Source: Bordetella parapertussis
Lineage (GTDB): Bacteria; Pseudomonadota; Gammaproteobacteria; Burkholderiales; Burkholderiaceae_B
Assembly: GCA_945868195.1 (NCBI GenBank)
Contig: CAMBLP010000054.1
Span: 1-13,240, forward strand
Length of the DNA stretch: 13,240 bases
Direction: 5' to 3'
A program made the position numbers and the translations under genes. Under the pieces are notes generated by a model. The model ran no database searches. It had not been told where the DNA came from and worked only from the letters and a program-made list of their open reading frames with translations. Below, one piece after another: positions 6,537 to 13,240 of this stretch. How positions within the stretch are numbered: the stretch's first letter is position 1; each line of letters opens with the position of its first letter.

Positions 6537-8486
6537 TTAGGCCGACTGCGATGCAGACGAACCGGAATTGCGGCGTAATGCCACGTCTTCGTTTAGCAGT
6601 GAGAAAAACTGAGCTGCAGGCATCACACCAAGCTCTACCCCACCACGTCCACGTACTGCGACAGTCCCCGCTTGGCGCTCTTTTTCGCCGACCACCAAGA
6701 TGTAAGGGACCTTTTGCAAACTGTGTTCACGAATTTTATAGGTAATTTTTTCGCTACGACAATCTGATTCTACTCTAAAGCCTTGTTTCTTCAGGCTTTG
6801 TGTGATTTCTGCCGCATAATCGGCCGTATGCTCCGAAATACAGCATACGACGGCTTGGACCGGGGCCAACCATGCGGGCATCGCACCGGCATGATTTTCA
6901 ATCAACATACCGATAAAACGCTCAAAAGAACCAAGAATGGCTCGATGAAGCATCACGGGCGCACGGCGCTGGTCAGTCGCATCCACAAACTCCGCACCAA
7001 GACGTTGCGGCATTGAGAAATCAACCTGAATCGTTCCGCACTGCCAATGACGACCGATTGCGTCTTTAAGCGTGTACTCAATCTTGGGACCATAAAAAGC
7101 GCCCTCACCTGGCGACACCTCAAACACACAACCCGTGCGTTTAAGGCTTTCCATCAGAGCCGTTTCTGCTTTGTCCCACACCTCGTCGCTACCAATACGC
7201 TTTTCAGGTCGGGTCGCAACCTTGTAGAGCACCTCGGTAAAGCCAAAATCAGAATAGACTTTTTGAAGTAAGGAAGTAAAGGCGGCACACTCATCCTGCA
7301 ACTGATCCTCGGTGCAGAAAATATGCCCATCATCTTGCGTAAAACCTCTCACGCGCATCATGCCATGCAGGGAACCTGAGGGCTCGTTGCGATGGCACTG
7401 ACCAAATTCGCCATAACGCAGTGGCAAGTCACGATACGAATGCAAACTCGAATTGAAAATTTGGACGTGTCCTGGACAATTCATGGGTTTGAGACCATAG
7501 ACACGATTTTCAGACTCGGTGGTAAACATATTTTCGCGATAGTTATCCCAGTGTCCGGTTTTTTTCCAGAGTGAAATATCGAGAATCTGTGGCGCTTTGA
7601 CTTCCTGGTAACCATTGTCGCGATACACGGCTCGCATGTATTGCTCGACTTGTTGCCAAATGGCCCAGCCTTTGGGATGCCAGAAAATCAGGCCTGGACC
7701 TTCTTCTTGGAAATGGAACAAGTCAAGGTCGCGACCGATTTTGCGATGGTCACGACGCTCAGCTTCTTCGAGCATATGCAGATACGCATCCTGGTCTTCT
7801 TTGGTGGCCCAGGCTGTGCCGTAAATACGCTGCAACATCTCGTTGTTGCTGTCGCCACGCCAATAGGCGCCCGCGACCTTCATGAGCTTGAATACTTTTA
7901 ACTTGCCGGTGCTAGGCACATGAGGACCACGGCACAAGTCGATAAAGTCGCCTTCGCGATAAAGACTGATCGTTTCGTTGCCAGGAATCGCACCGATAAT
8001 CTCGGCCTTGTAAGCCTCGCCGATCCCTTTGAAAAAAGTGACGGCATCATCACGCAACCATTCCTCACGTGTGACAACCTCGTCCTTTTTGGCGAGCTCG
8101 GCCATTTTCTTTTCAATCGCAACCAAGTCCTCAGGTGTAAATGGGCGCTTGTAAGAAAAGTCGTAATAAAAACCGTTGTCGATCACAGGACCAATCGTGA
8201 CCTGTGCATCGGGAAATAAAGTTTTGACCGCATAGGCCAGCAAATGTGCCGTAGAGTGACGAATCAAATCCAGACCGTCCGGGTCTTTGGGGGTGATGAT
8301 GGCAAGATGCGTATCGTTTTCGATGCGATGCGTGGTATCGACCAAACGGCTATCCGCACCCTGTGTGACACGACCACCAAGCGCGGCACGCGCCAGACCA
8401 GCACCGATCGACTGAGCAACCTCAGCGACCGTAACGGGTCCTGGGTATTGACGCTGCGACCCGTCGGGGAGCGTAATTGAGAGCAT
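6537..8486 (-). CDS. thrS: Threonine--tRNA ligase
   Basis: A 649-residue class II aminoacyl-tRNA synthetase that charges tRNA-Thr. Length and layout match E. coli ThrRS (642 residues): N-terminal TGS domain (about 1-62), editing domain with HSTAH (His77, His81) and CRGPH (Cys185, His189) that removes mischarged serine, catalytic core, and C-terminal anticodon-binding domain (about 545-635). The zinc ligands that read the threonine side chain are present: Cys337 in MNCPGH, His388 in DDGHIF and His514 in MLHRAILGS. The ATG at 8484-8486 is preceded by CAGGA. It begins the minus-strand run continuing into infC. I could not identify an operator hairpin or a clean promoter in the 105-base space upstream. 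Confidence 0.96.
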   Translation of the reverse strand: MLSITLPDGSQRQYPGPVTVAEVAQSIGAGLARAALGGRVTQGADSRLVDTTHRIENDTHLAIITPKDPDGLDLIRHSTAHLLAYAVKTLFPDAQVTIGPVIDNGFYYDFSYKRPFTPEDLVAIEKKMAELAKKDEVVTREEWLRDDAVTFFKGIGEAYKAEIIGAIPGNETISLYREGDFIDLCRGPHVPSTGKLKVFKLMKVAGAYWRGDSNNEMLQRIYGTAWATKEDQDAYLHMLEEAERRDHRKIGRDLDLFHFQEEGPGLIFWHPKGWAIWQQVEQYMRAVYRDNGYQEVKAPQILDISLWKKTGHWDNYRENMFTTESENRVYGLKPMNCPGHVQIFNSSLHSYRDLPLRYGEFGQCHRNEPSGSLHGMMRVRGFTQDDGHIFCTEDQLQDECAAFTSLLQKVYSDFGFTEVLYKVATRPEKRIGSDEVWDKAETALMESLKRTGCVFEVSPGEGAFYGPKIEYTLKDAIGRHWQCGTIQVDFSMPQRLGAEFVDATDQRRAPVMLHRAILGSFERFIGMLIENHAGAMPAWLAPVQAVVCCISEHTADYAAEITQSLKKQGFRVESDCRSEKITYKIREHSLQKVPYILVVGEKERQAGTVAVRGRGGVELGVMPAAQFFSLLNEDVALRRNSGSSASQSA

Positions 8487-8591
8487 CTATGCAAATCCTG
8501 TAACTAAACGACAATCCATAAGTTTACCATTCTGAGCAGTCCCTATTGGGGGCAATGATCCCTCGAAGAAGCGTATTAAAGCTAGAATCCG

Positions 8592-9455
8592 TTGAAATCA
8601 AACCAACACTTCGCCTCACTCTTGAGCACAGCCCGCCACATCCGCGTACGTTATCGCCTTGAGCTCATCGTATGGCTCCTGATCGGCATCCTATTTTTAA
8701 TACCAATCACAGGCAATGCAAGCGGCACTGTCAAACACCCTCTTTCATGTCTGGCTGTGGCTTACCCTGACAAGCTTTTGCTTTCCTCAGACAATCAATT
8801 GATCTCTGTGCAAACGGGACAACACTATCCATATCAACCTGAAAAGAAATATAAAGACTTTCAAGACGAACTCGACCATGCCGACCTTTTTAGTCAGCTG
8901 CGTCAGCCTTATCGTAAGGGCTTGCTGGACACGTCTCCTCAACACAACGAGGATCCAGGACGATTTCGTCATATGCCACTATTTATGGATATGTATGGCA
9001 AGTCTTCCGCTGAGGTGGCCCAAAACCTCATCGCTGTGCACTGGGCGCCGTGCCAATGCAAGATCCAATTTTCTAAAGTGAATGGAGCCGCTCGAGCCCT
9101 AGAAGCCGTTGGTCATCAGATTCACCAAGCAGGCTTATCCAAATACGTTCAACAAAGCTTGGGAACATATCAATGGAGAAATATCGCAGGCACGCAACGT
9201 TTGAGTATGCATGCTCTTGGGGTGGCGATTGATTTCAAATTACCGAACACCCTTGGACGCTATTGGAGATGGGACACCGTCACACAAGGTCAAACCCGAA
9301 AATTTCCCTCCGAAATCCTACTCAATGAGGATTTCAATCAAATCGTGAACATCTTTGAATCAAAGGGCTTTGTGTGGGGTGGAAAATGGTGGCACTACGA
9401 CAGCATCCATTTTGAATATAGGCCGGAGCTTACTCTGCCCGGCTGCGGTCACTGA
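8592..9455 (+). CDS. M15-family metallopeptidase (VanY/endolysin-like), exported
   Basis: A 287-residue protein with a hydrophobic N-terminal segment at about residues 25-40 (LIVWLLIGILFLIPITGNAS), either a signal peptide or an anchor, so the enzyme should act in the periplasm on peptidoglycan peptides. The C-terminal domain carries the M15 zinc site: His207 and Asp214 in SMHALGVAIDF and His273 in SIHFEY. Asp270 sits three residues before the last ligand, where this family places its catalytic acid/base. WGGKWWHYD precedes it, as in Peptidase_M15_4-type domains. The substrate bond cannot be told from sequence. The first possible start is TTG at 8592, just after an in-frame TAG (8583-8585), with no strong ribosome site. 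A later TTG at 8622 is possible and would keep the signal region. It is divergent from thrS and convergent with the lyase gene, with only 22 bases between the stops. Confidence 0.8.
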   Translation: MKSNQHFASLLSTARHIRVRYRLELIVWLLIGILFLIPITGNASGTVKHPLSCLAVAYPDKLLLSSDNQLISVQTGQHYPYQPEKKYKDFQDELDHADLFSQLRQPYRKGLLDTSPQHNEDPGRFRHMPLFMDMYGKSSAEVAQNLIAVHWAPCQCKIQFSKVNGAARALEAVGHQIHQAGLSKYVQQSLGTYQWRNIAGTQRLSMHALGVAIDFKLPNTLGRYWRWDTVTQGQTRKFPSEILLNEDFNQIVNIFESKGFVWGGKWWHYDSIHFEYRPELTLPGCGH

Positions 9456-9477
9456 GACTTTCACATTGCGTTGTGTC

Positions 9478-10827
9478 TTAAGGTGTGCGGCGATCGCGGA
9501 CCCGCTGCACCGCCTCACGCGCCAACATTGCTGAGAGACCACAGTACTCGATCGGATCCATCAACTTGGCGATGGCGGCAGAGTCCAAGCGCTCGGTCAC
9601 ACGCGGATCGGCACTTAACAAATCACCAAACGCTTTATTTTCAACAAATGCTGCTTGGGCTGCATCGTAAACAACATCATGTGCATGCTGCCTTCCAAGC
9701 GTTGCTCCCAGCGTCAGCATCACCGCCTCCGCCATAATCAGCCCACCACTCAGGTCTAAATTTTTTCTCATCCTCTGAGGATCGAGTTTTAAATCTCGTA
9801 TGATTAGTATCAACCGCGCAAGCATATCGCCTGTCGCAATACACGCCCGAGACTCTGCAGTGTCCATCATTAAAGTTGTCGTGCGATCGGCCTCGTGCTC
9901 AGTTTGCATCGCCTCAAGCGCCAAGGGAACTTGAGCGCGAATTTCTGCTGCTGCTGCGATAACGTCCTGGCATAGTTTTGGATTACGCTTTTGCGGCATC
10001 GTCGAGCTACCGACCGTACCGAAAGGAACCGGTTCTTCAACTTCCGCAAACTCAGTCTTCATGAGTTCGTAGATTTCTCGACCAATTTTTCCACACGTGG
10101 CAGCGAGCATTGCTAGCACGCAGATATTTTCAGTGAAATGATCCGAAATCGATCGTGAGGGCACGCGCATAGAAGTCATGCCAAGCCTTTCACCCATCCC
10201 TTTTTGCACCGCGGGGCCTTGCTCACCTAGCGAAGCATAGGTACCAGCTGCACCACCTAGCATCGCTACAAAAATACGAGGGGCAGCCTGTTCTAGACGC
10301 TCAAGATGTCGCAATATTTCATCAATCCACGTTGCAACTTTTAAGCCGAACGTGGCAGGTACGGCATGCTGTCCATGGGTACGTGCAGCAATCGGCATAT
10401 CCGCACTCTTTTCTGACAAGTCGGCCATTGCGTCTAGCAGGTCTTCGAGTAATTGATTAAAAATTTGATGCGCCTGACGCAGCACCAACAAATCGCCCGT
10501 TTGAGTTATGTTTTGTGTAGTGGCTCCCCAATGGACCCAGCCGCCATGGGGCTCTCCAACTAATTGACCAAGCTCCCACACCAAGGGCACCAGTGGATGT
10601 CCCGTTCGTGCCAAGCCCTCGTCGATGCGAGCACGATCCATCAGTGAAAGATCCGCACACTTTGCAATGGCCACTGCTGCCTGCTCTGGAATAATGCCTA
10701 AGTCCGCCTGCGCTTGCGCCAACGCGACTTCAACATCCAACCAGGCCTGCCAACGATTTTCTAATTTATAGAGAGCACGGATTCCGGGATCACTGACTCG
10801 TGTTGCAGTAGGCAGTTCGTCGCTCAT
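9478..10827 (-). CDS. Fumarase/aspartase-superfamily lyase (adenylosuccinate lyase / carboxymuconate cycloisomerase-like)
   Basis: A 449-residue, mostly helical lyase, expected to act as a tetramer releasing a fumarate-like product or doing a related cycloisomerisation. The superfamily signature GSSTMPQKRNP (273-283) supplies the catalytic Ser275. RTHGQHAVPATFG (149-161) and RTGHPLV (74-80) supply the active-site histidines His151 and His77, as in the PurB/PcaB branch. The first conserved block is HWGATTQNITQTG (99-111), where PurB and PcaB usually have a TSxDxxDT pattern, so the substrate is not clear. The N-terminus differs from proteobacterial PurB (MELSSLTAVSPVDGRY type), and no purine or protocatechuate genes are nearby. 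The ATG at 10825-10827 has a strong AAAGGAGA ribosome site 7 bases upstream. It is transcribed separately from the upstream tRNA because a terminator lies between them. Confidence 0.8.
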   Translation of the reverse strand: MSDELPTATRVSDPGIRALYKLENRWQAWLDVEVALAQAQADLGIIPEQAAVAIAKCADLSLMDRARIDEGLARTGHPLVPLVWELGQLVGEPHGGWVHWGATTQNITQTGDLLVLRQAHQIFNQLLEDLLDAMADLSEKSADMPIAARTHGQHAVPATFGLKVATWIDEILRHLERLEQAAPRIFVAMLGGAAGTYASLGEQGPAVQKGMGERLGMTSMRVPSRSISDHFTENICVLAMLAATCGKIGREIYELMKTEFAEVEEPVPFGTVGSSTMPQKRNPKLCQDVIAAAAEIRAQVPLALEAMQTEHEADRTTTLMMDTAESRACIATGDMLARLILIIRDLKLDPQRMRKNLDLSGGLIMAEAVMLTLGATLGRQHAHDVVYDAAQAAFVENKAFGDLLSADPRVTERLDSAAIAKLMDPIEYCGLSAMLAREAVQRVRDRRTP

Positions 10828-10884
10828 GGGTCGTCTCCTTTAGGATGAATCGTCACGGGTTGGCCAAAACCGCCGTTTGACTTC

Positions 10885-10890
10885 ATCATA
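10885..10890 (-). promoter_or_regulatory. Possible -10 element for the lyase gene
   Basis: TATGAT on the minus strand, five of six matches to the sigma-70 -10, about 58 bases before the lyase ATG and downstream of the tRNA terminator. No recognisable -35 is found at 17 bases, so it may be weak or activator dependent. Confidence 0.35.
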
Positions 10891-10935
10891 CCTAGGATTC
10901 GTTGGCGGAGGTGCCGCCCAAAACCATTCCAAACC

Positions 10936-10964
10936 AAAAATAAAAATGCCCCTGAAAAGGGGCA
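10936..10964 (-). terminator. Rho-independent terminator after tRNA-Val
   Basis: On the minus strand TGCCCC-TTTTCA-GGGGCA forms a 6-bp GC-rich stem, followed by TTTTTATTTTT. The stem begins 2 bases after the tRNA CCA end, so it should end the tRNA transcript and isolate the lyase gene. Confidence 0.88.
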
Positions 10965-10966
10965 CT

Positions 10967-11043
10967 TGGTAGGCGGTACTGGAATCGAACCAGCGACCTC
11001 CACGATGTCAACGTGGCGCTCTAACCAGCTGAGCTAACCGCCT
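10967..11043 (-). tRNA. tRNA-Val (anticodon GAC)
   Basis: A 77-base cloverleaf. The acceptor stem AGGCGGT pairs with ACCGCCT, followed by discriminator A and an encoded CCA. The D arm is TAGCTCAGCTGGTTAGAGC, the anticodon arm is CCACG-TTGACAT-CGTGG with U33 and anticodon G34-A35-C36 (11007-11009), and the T arm contains GGTTCGATTCC. GAC reads the valine codons GUC and GUU. It lies 49 bases downstream of the trpF stop and has its own promoter and terminator. Confidence 0.96.
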
Positions 11044-11055
11044 ATAAAGAACGAG

Positions 11056-11085
11056 ATTATATCGGTTTTATCGAATGGATGTCAA
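11056..11085 (-). promoter_or_regulatory. Sigma-70 promoter of tRNA-Val
   Basis: On the minus strand a perfect -35 TTGACA (11080-11085) and a perfect -10 TATAAT (11056-11061) are separated by 18 bases. The predicted start is near 11049, about six bases before the mature tRNA 5' end. It sits 7 bases after the trpF stop codon, so the tRNA need not depend on the truA-trpF transcript. Confidence 0.93.
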
Positions 11086-11092
11086 AAGCACA

Positions 11093-11746
11093 TTACGCAT
11101 CTGCTTTTTTAACTGCAGCAACAAACTCCACAATGCGCGGCGCTGATTTAATCCCAGGCTCCAACTCAACACCGCTACTCACATCGACGGCCCAAGGCCG
11201 TATGAGACGTACCGGCTCAAGCAAGTTTTGCGCATTGAGGCCGCCGGATAAAATAATCGGTGCGCGTTGTGCTGGATCAAGCGCCAAAAGTCCTGACAGC
11301 AGCGCATGATCGAAAGTGTGACCACTACCACCATAGGCAGGCGTATAACTATCAAACAACCAAGCGCTTGCTTCGGTAAATCGTAAACATGAATGCATGA
11401 GGCCCTGGGCAGTATCCATCCCGGGTGCGCCCACACGAAAGGCCTTGATATAAGGAGTCGAAAAAGAGGCGCAAAACTCCGGGGTCTCTTCGCCATGAAA
11501 CTGCAAAAGCGTGGGATGCATCGTATCAATGACGTTTTGAACAACCTGTCGCTCAGGATTGACGAAAAGCGCGACAGAACTCACGAAAGCAGGGAGAGCG
11601 TGCACAAGCTGTGCCGCACGTTCAGCTGAAACAAAGCGCTTACTTGAAGGATGAAATACGAAACCTACCGCATCCGCTCCCGCATTGACAGCACACGTCA
11701 AGTCCTCGTGTCGCGTAATGCCGCAAATTTTGATTCTCGTTCGCAT
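11093..11746 (-). CDS. trpF: Phosphoribosylanthranilate isomerase
   Basis: A 217-residue TIM-barrel enzyme of tryptophan biosynthesis. It performs the Amadori rearrangement of N-(5-phosphoribosyl)anthranilate to the carboxyphenylamino-deoxyribulose phosphate used by TrpC. The N-terminal KICGITRHED carries catalytic Cys8. The general acid Asp132 is in LFDSYTPAYGGSG, and phosphate-binding residues are in ILSGGLNAQN and VDVSSGVE. The length is normal. The ATG at 11744-11746 follows a GAGGGGG ribosome site and lies 10 bases after the truA stop, so the two are cotranscribed. The usual downstream trpB-trpA are absent; a tRNA gene follows. Confidence 0.95.
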   Translation of the reverse strand: MRTRIKICGITRHEDLTCAVNAGADAVGFVFHPSSKRFVSAERAAQLVHALPAFVSSVALFVNPERQVVQNVIDTMHPTLLQFHGEETPEFCASFSTPYIKAFRVGAPGMDTAQGLMHSCLRFTEASAWLFDSYTPAYGGSGHTFDHALLSGLLALDPAQRAPIILSGGLNAQNLLEPVRLIRPWAVDVSSGVELEPGIKSAPRIVEFVAAVKKADA

Positions 11747-11756
11747 CGTTTCCCCC

Positions 11757-12542
11757 TCAATACCCTAGAAAATCCAAACCCACTGAACTCGCTGTCACGA
11801 CAGGTAACGCATAGCCCGGGTACGTCACATTCGTTAGATATAAACCGTCCGGCGCAAAAGTTGGAGCACCCTGAGTGCGATCCCGAGCCTCAAGCACCTG
11901 TTTCACATAGTCTACAGGCTCTCGCCCTTGTCCAACCTGAACGAGAGCGCCTAAAATATTTCGCACCATGTGGTGCAGAAAAGCATTGGCACGAAGTTGG
12001 ACAATGATACGTGCGCCATGCTGAGTAATGTCCAATCCATAAAGAGTTCGGATAGGAGATTTAGCTTGGCATTGCGAAGATCTAAAGCTACTGAAGTCAT
12101 GCTCACCGATGAGGCAATGCGCCGCCTGTTGCATGGCCTCGACATTGAGAGGCTGAAATACCCAACCTGCTCTACCCTGCCACAACGGATGACGCACCCG
12201 GGTGTTGAGTAAGACATACGTATAGGCGCGTGCGGTTGCTGAAAAACGCGCATGAAATTCAGCAGGCACAGACTGAGCCCATTGCACTGAAATTGAATCT
12301 GGTAAATGTGCATTGGTCCCTCGCACCCAAGACTCTGGACTGCGAGTGACGTACGTATCGAGATGTATGACCTGATTCAACCCATGAACACCGGCATCTG
12401 TACGACCAGCACAGACAGTATCGACAGGTCCACCAACAAAAACTTGGAGTGCGCGCTCAAGAGTATCTTGAACGGTCAGGCCGTGTGTCTGCTTTTGCCA
12501 ACCTTGCCACGAGCGGCCGTCATAAGCGATGCCGAGGGCCAT
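11757..12542 (-). CDS. truA: tRNA pseudouridine(38-40) synthase TruA
   Basis: TruA converts uridines 38, 39 and 40 of the tRNA anticodon arm to pseudouridine. With the ATG at 12540-12542 ([16 protein letters not shown]) it has 261 residues; E. coli TruA has 270 and starts its core the same way. The catalytic aspartate is in [11 protein letters not shown] (residue 49 in this numbering). Further family blocks are [46 protein letters not shown] and [12 protein letters not shown]. The frame is open 46 codons further upstream to an ATG at 12680, which overlaps the preceding gene by 59 bases and has no family resemblance. AGGTGG lies 13 bases before the chosen ATG, a loose ribosome site, so the start is moderately certain. 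It is followed closely by trpF. Confidence 0.92.
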   Translation of the reverse strand: MALGIAYDGRSWQGWQKQTHGLTVQDTLERALQVFVGGPVDTVCAGRTDAGVHGLNQVIHLDTYVTRSPESWVRGTNAHLPDSISVQWAQSVPAEFHARFSATARAYTYVLLNTRVRHPLWQGRAGWVFQPLNVEAMQQAAHCLIGEHDFSSFRSSQCQAKSPIRTLYGLDITQHGARIIVQLRANAFLHHMVRNILGALVQVGQGREPVDYVKQVLEARDRTQGAPTFAPDGLYLTNVTYPGYALPVVTASSVGLDFLGY

Positions 12543-12621
12543 CCGATTAAGTTCACCACCTAGATCAGAAGCTTTTGCTGCCTCTATCTCGCAAGGCGGT
12601 GCCAAAGCCGACGCGGGCGAA

Positions 12622-13239
12622 TCAGACACTTGTTTTAGTAGATCCAGAAGTCGGTGCGGGTGTGGGCGTAGGCTTGTCATCCGCTGACAAATTCAAGTCA
12701 ATGGACTGAAGCTTTTGATCGAAATCCGATGCAAGACCCGGTGGATTGTTCGGCGCTTGATCTGACTCATCATCCCGCGTCTTGTTTCCAGCACGTTTTA
12801 ACAAAAAGGCAATCAGCAAAGCGAGCAACGCGGAAATACCCAACACTAGGCCAAGAACATGATCGGAAGCATATTGCTTGGCTTTGGCAAGACCAGTTTT
12901 GACTTCGCGTGCGGCTGCAGCCTCAGTGTTCTGAGCTTGAGCAACTTGGGGGCTTGAGACTGCGCCTGAGGCACCCGCTGAACCCGCAACTCCCCCTATT
13001 GGACTGGATGCACTCGATGAGCTCGAAGATCCTTCAGTACCAGCAGCACCTGTAGAACTTACAGCACCCGGAGTTACTGTCGAACCTGTCGAACCTGTCG
13101 AACCTGTCGAACCTGGTAATCCACTTGCACCAGGTGAACCTGTTTCACCTTTTTCTCCCGTGTCGCCTTTTTCTCCCTGAGAACCGGTGGGGCCTGCAAC
13201 GGTTGAAGCGTTGGAAAGCGTTTTGCCTTCGCTGCCGTT
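12622..13239 (-). CDS. Membrane protein at the fimV position with a collagen-like Gly-X-Y segment, C-terminal part
   Basis: An open frame of 205 codons enters from the right edge without a start in the window. In order it shows: residues 16-54 with 13 consecutive Gly-X-Y triplets (for example [18 protein letters not shown], then four GST); a Ser/Gly/Ala-rich linker (about 55-105) with six serines in a row; an Ala/Lys-rich helix (about 105-125); a single transmembrane helix (about 128-147) followed by LKRAGNK; and a short Asp/Pro-rich tail. By the positive-inside rule the collagen-like part is periplasmic or external and the tail cytoplasmic. Position directly before truA-trpF and the tail motif [13 protein letters not shown] resemble FimV/HubP proteins, but the usual long cytoplasmic region and C-terminal FimV domain are missing. 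The N-terminus, where FimV carries LysM, is not visible, so FimV identity is an inference. Confidence 0.72.
   Translation of the reverse strand, partial: NGSEGKTLSNASTVAGPTGSQGEKGDTGEKGETGSPGASGLPGSTGSTGSTGSTVTPGAVSSTGAAGTEGSSSSSSASSPIGGVAGSAGASGAVSSPQVAQAQNTEAAAAREVKTGLAKAKQYASDHVLGLVLGISALLALLIAFLLKRAGNKTRDDESDQAPNNPPGLASDFDQKLQSIDLNLSADDKPTPTPAPTSGSTKTSV
13078..13113. repeat. Four perfect 9-bp tandem repeats
   Basis: The unit TGTCGAACC (plus strand) occurs four times without a change, at 13078, 13087, 13096 and 13105. In the minus-strand reading frame each copy is GGT TCG ACA, encoding Gly-Ser-Thr at the end of the collagen-like stretch. Identical codons in every copy point to recent expansion by slippage or unequal exchange. 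Confidence 0.95.
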
Positions 13240-13240
13240 C

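Noticed and set aside
6551..8480. Several plus-strand open frames of 60-99 codons opposite thrS
   Set aside because: They are shadows of the thrS coding frame, with no ribosome sites and no recognisable protein features.
9456..9477. Terminator between the convergent M15 peptidase and lyase genes
   Set aside because: I see no stable hairpin followed by a T or A run in the 22-base gap.
9478..10827. Calling the lyase PurB or PcaB outright
   Set aside because: The N-terminus is unlike proteobacterial PurB, an active-site block differs from both families, and no pathway neighbours support either name.
10967..11043. tRNA read as tRNA-Asp because GTC is visible on the plus strand
   Set aside because: The gene is on the minus strand; the anticodon loop TTGACAT gives GAC, which is valine.
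13078..13113. Short direct repeats considered as a CRISPR array
   Set aside because: The units are 9 bases, contiguous, without spacers, and in frame with a collagen-like coding sequence.

Overview
The window looks like a chromosomal housekeeping segment from a betaproteobacterium, most likely Burkholderiales. The evidence is the gene set and order: comM, ubiK and glnK-amtB together; a gshB, EIIA-Man-like, HPr, EI block (an incomplete phosphotransferase system); and fimV-position gene, truA, trpF. Base composition is close to balanced by eye. I cannot name a genus. No insertion sequence, prophage or CRISPR array is visible.

Left part (1-2555). The start of comM and the ubiK gene lie on the minus strand. 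Divergent from them, a 233-base control region holds a consensus sigma-54 promoter and a perfect NtrC palindrome. It drives glnK-amtB, the nitrogen-status PII protein and its ammonium channel. A strong hairpin terminator ends amtB and also separates it from the convergent ptsI.

Middle part (2556-8486, minus strand). Six tightly packed genes run thrS, infC, gshB, ptsM-like EIIA, ptsH, ptsI with gaps of only about 3 to 40 bases, so they probably form one transcript. It joins translation (threonyl-tRNA synthetase, IF3) to glutathione synthesis and the phosphoenolpyruvate phosphorelay. infC appears to begin with a rare AUC start codon. The usual partners rpmI-rplT (after infC) and gshA (before gshB) are absent here, which suggests a rearrangement.

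Right part (8592-13240). A secreted or membrane-anchored M15-type metallopeptidase gene reads right. It is convergent with a fumarase/aspartase-superfamily lyase of unknown substrate. Upstream of the lyase are a tRNA-Val(GAC) with its own near-perfect sigma-70 promoter and terminator, then trpF, truA, and the 3' part of a membrane-protein gene sitting where fimV normally lies. This last gene has no start in the window, but its frame is open to the edge. It encodes 13 uninterrupted Gly-X-Y (collagen-like) triplets, a Ser/Gly/Ala-rich linker, one membrane segment and a short acidic tail. It is the most unusual item in the window.
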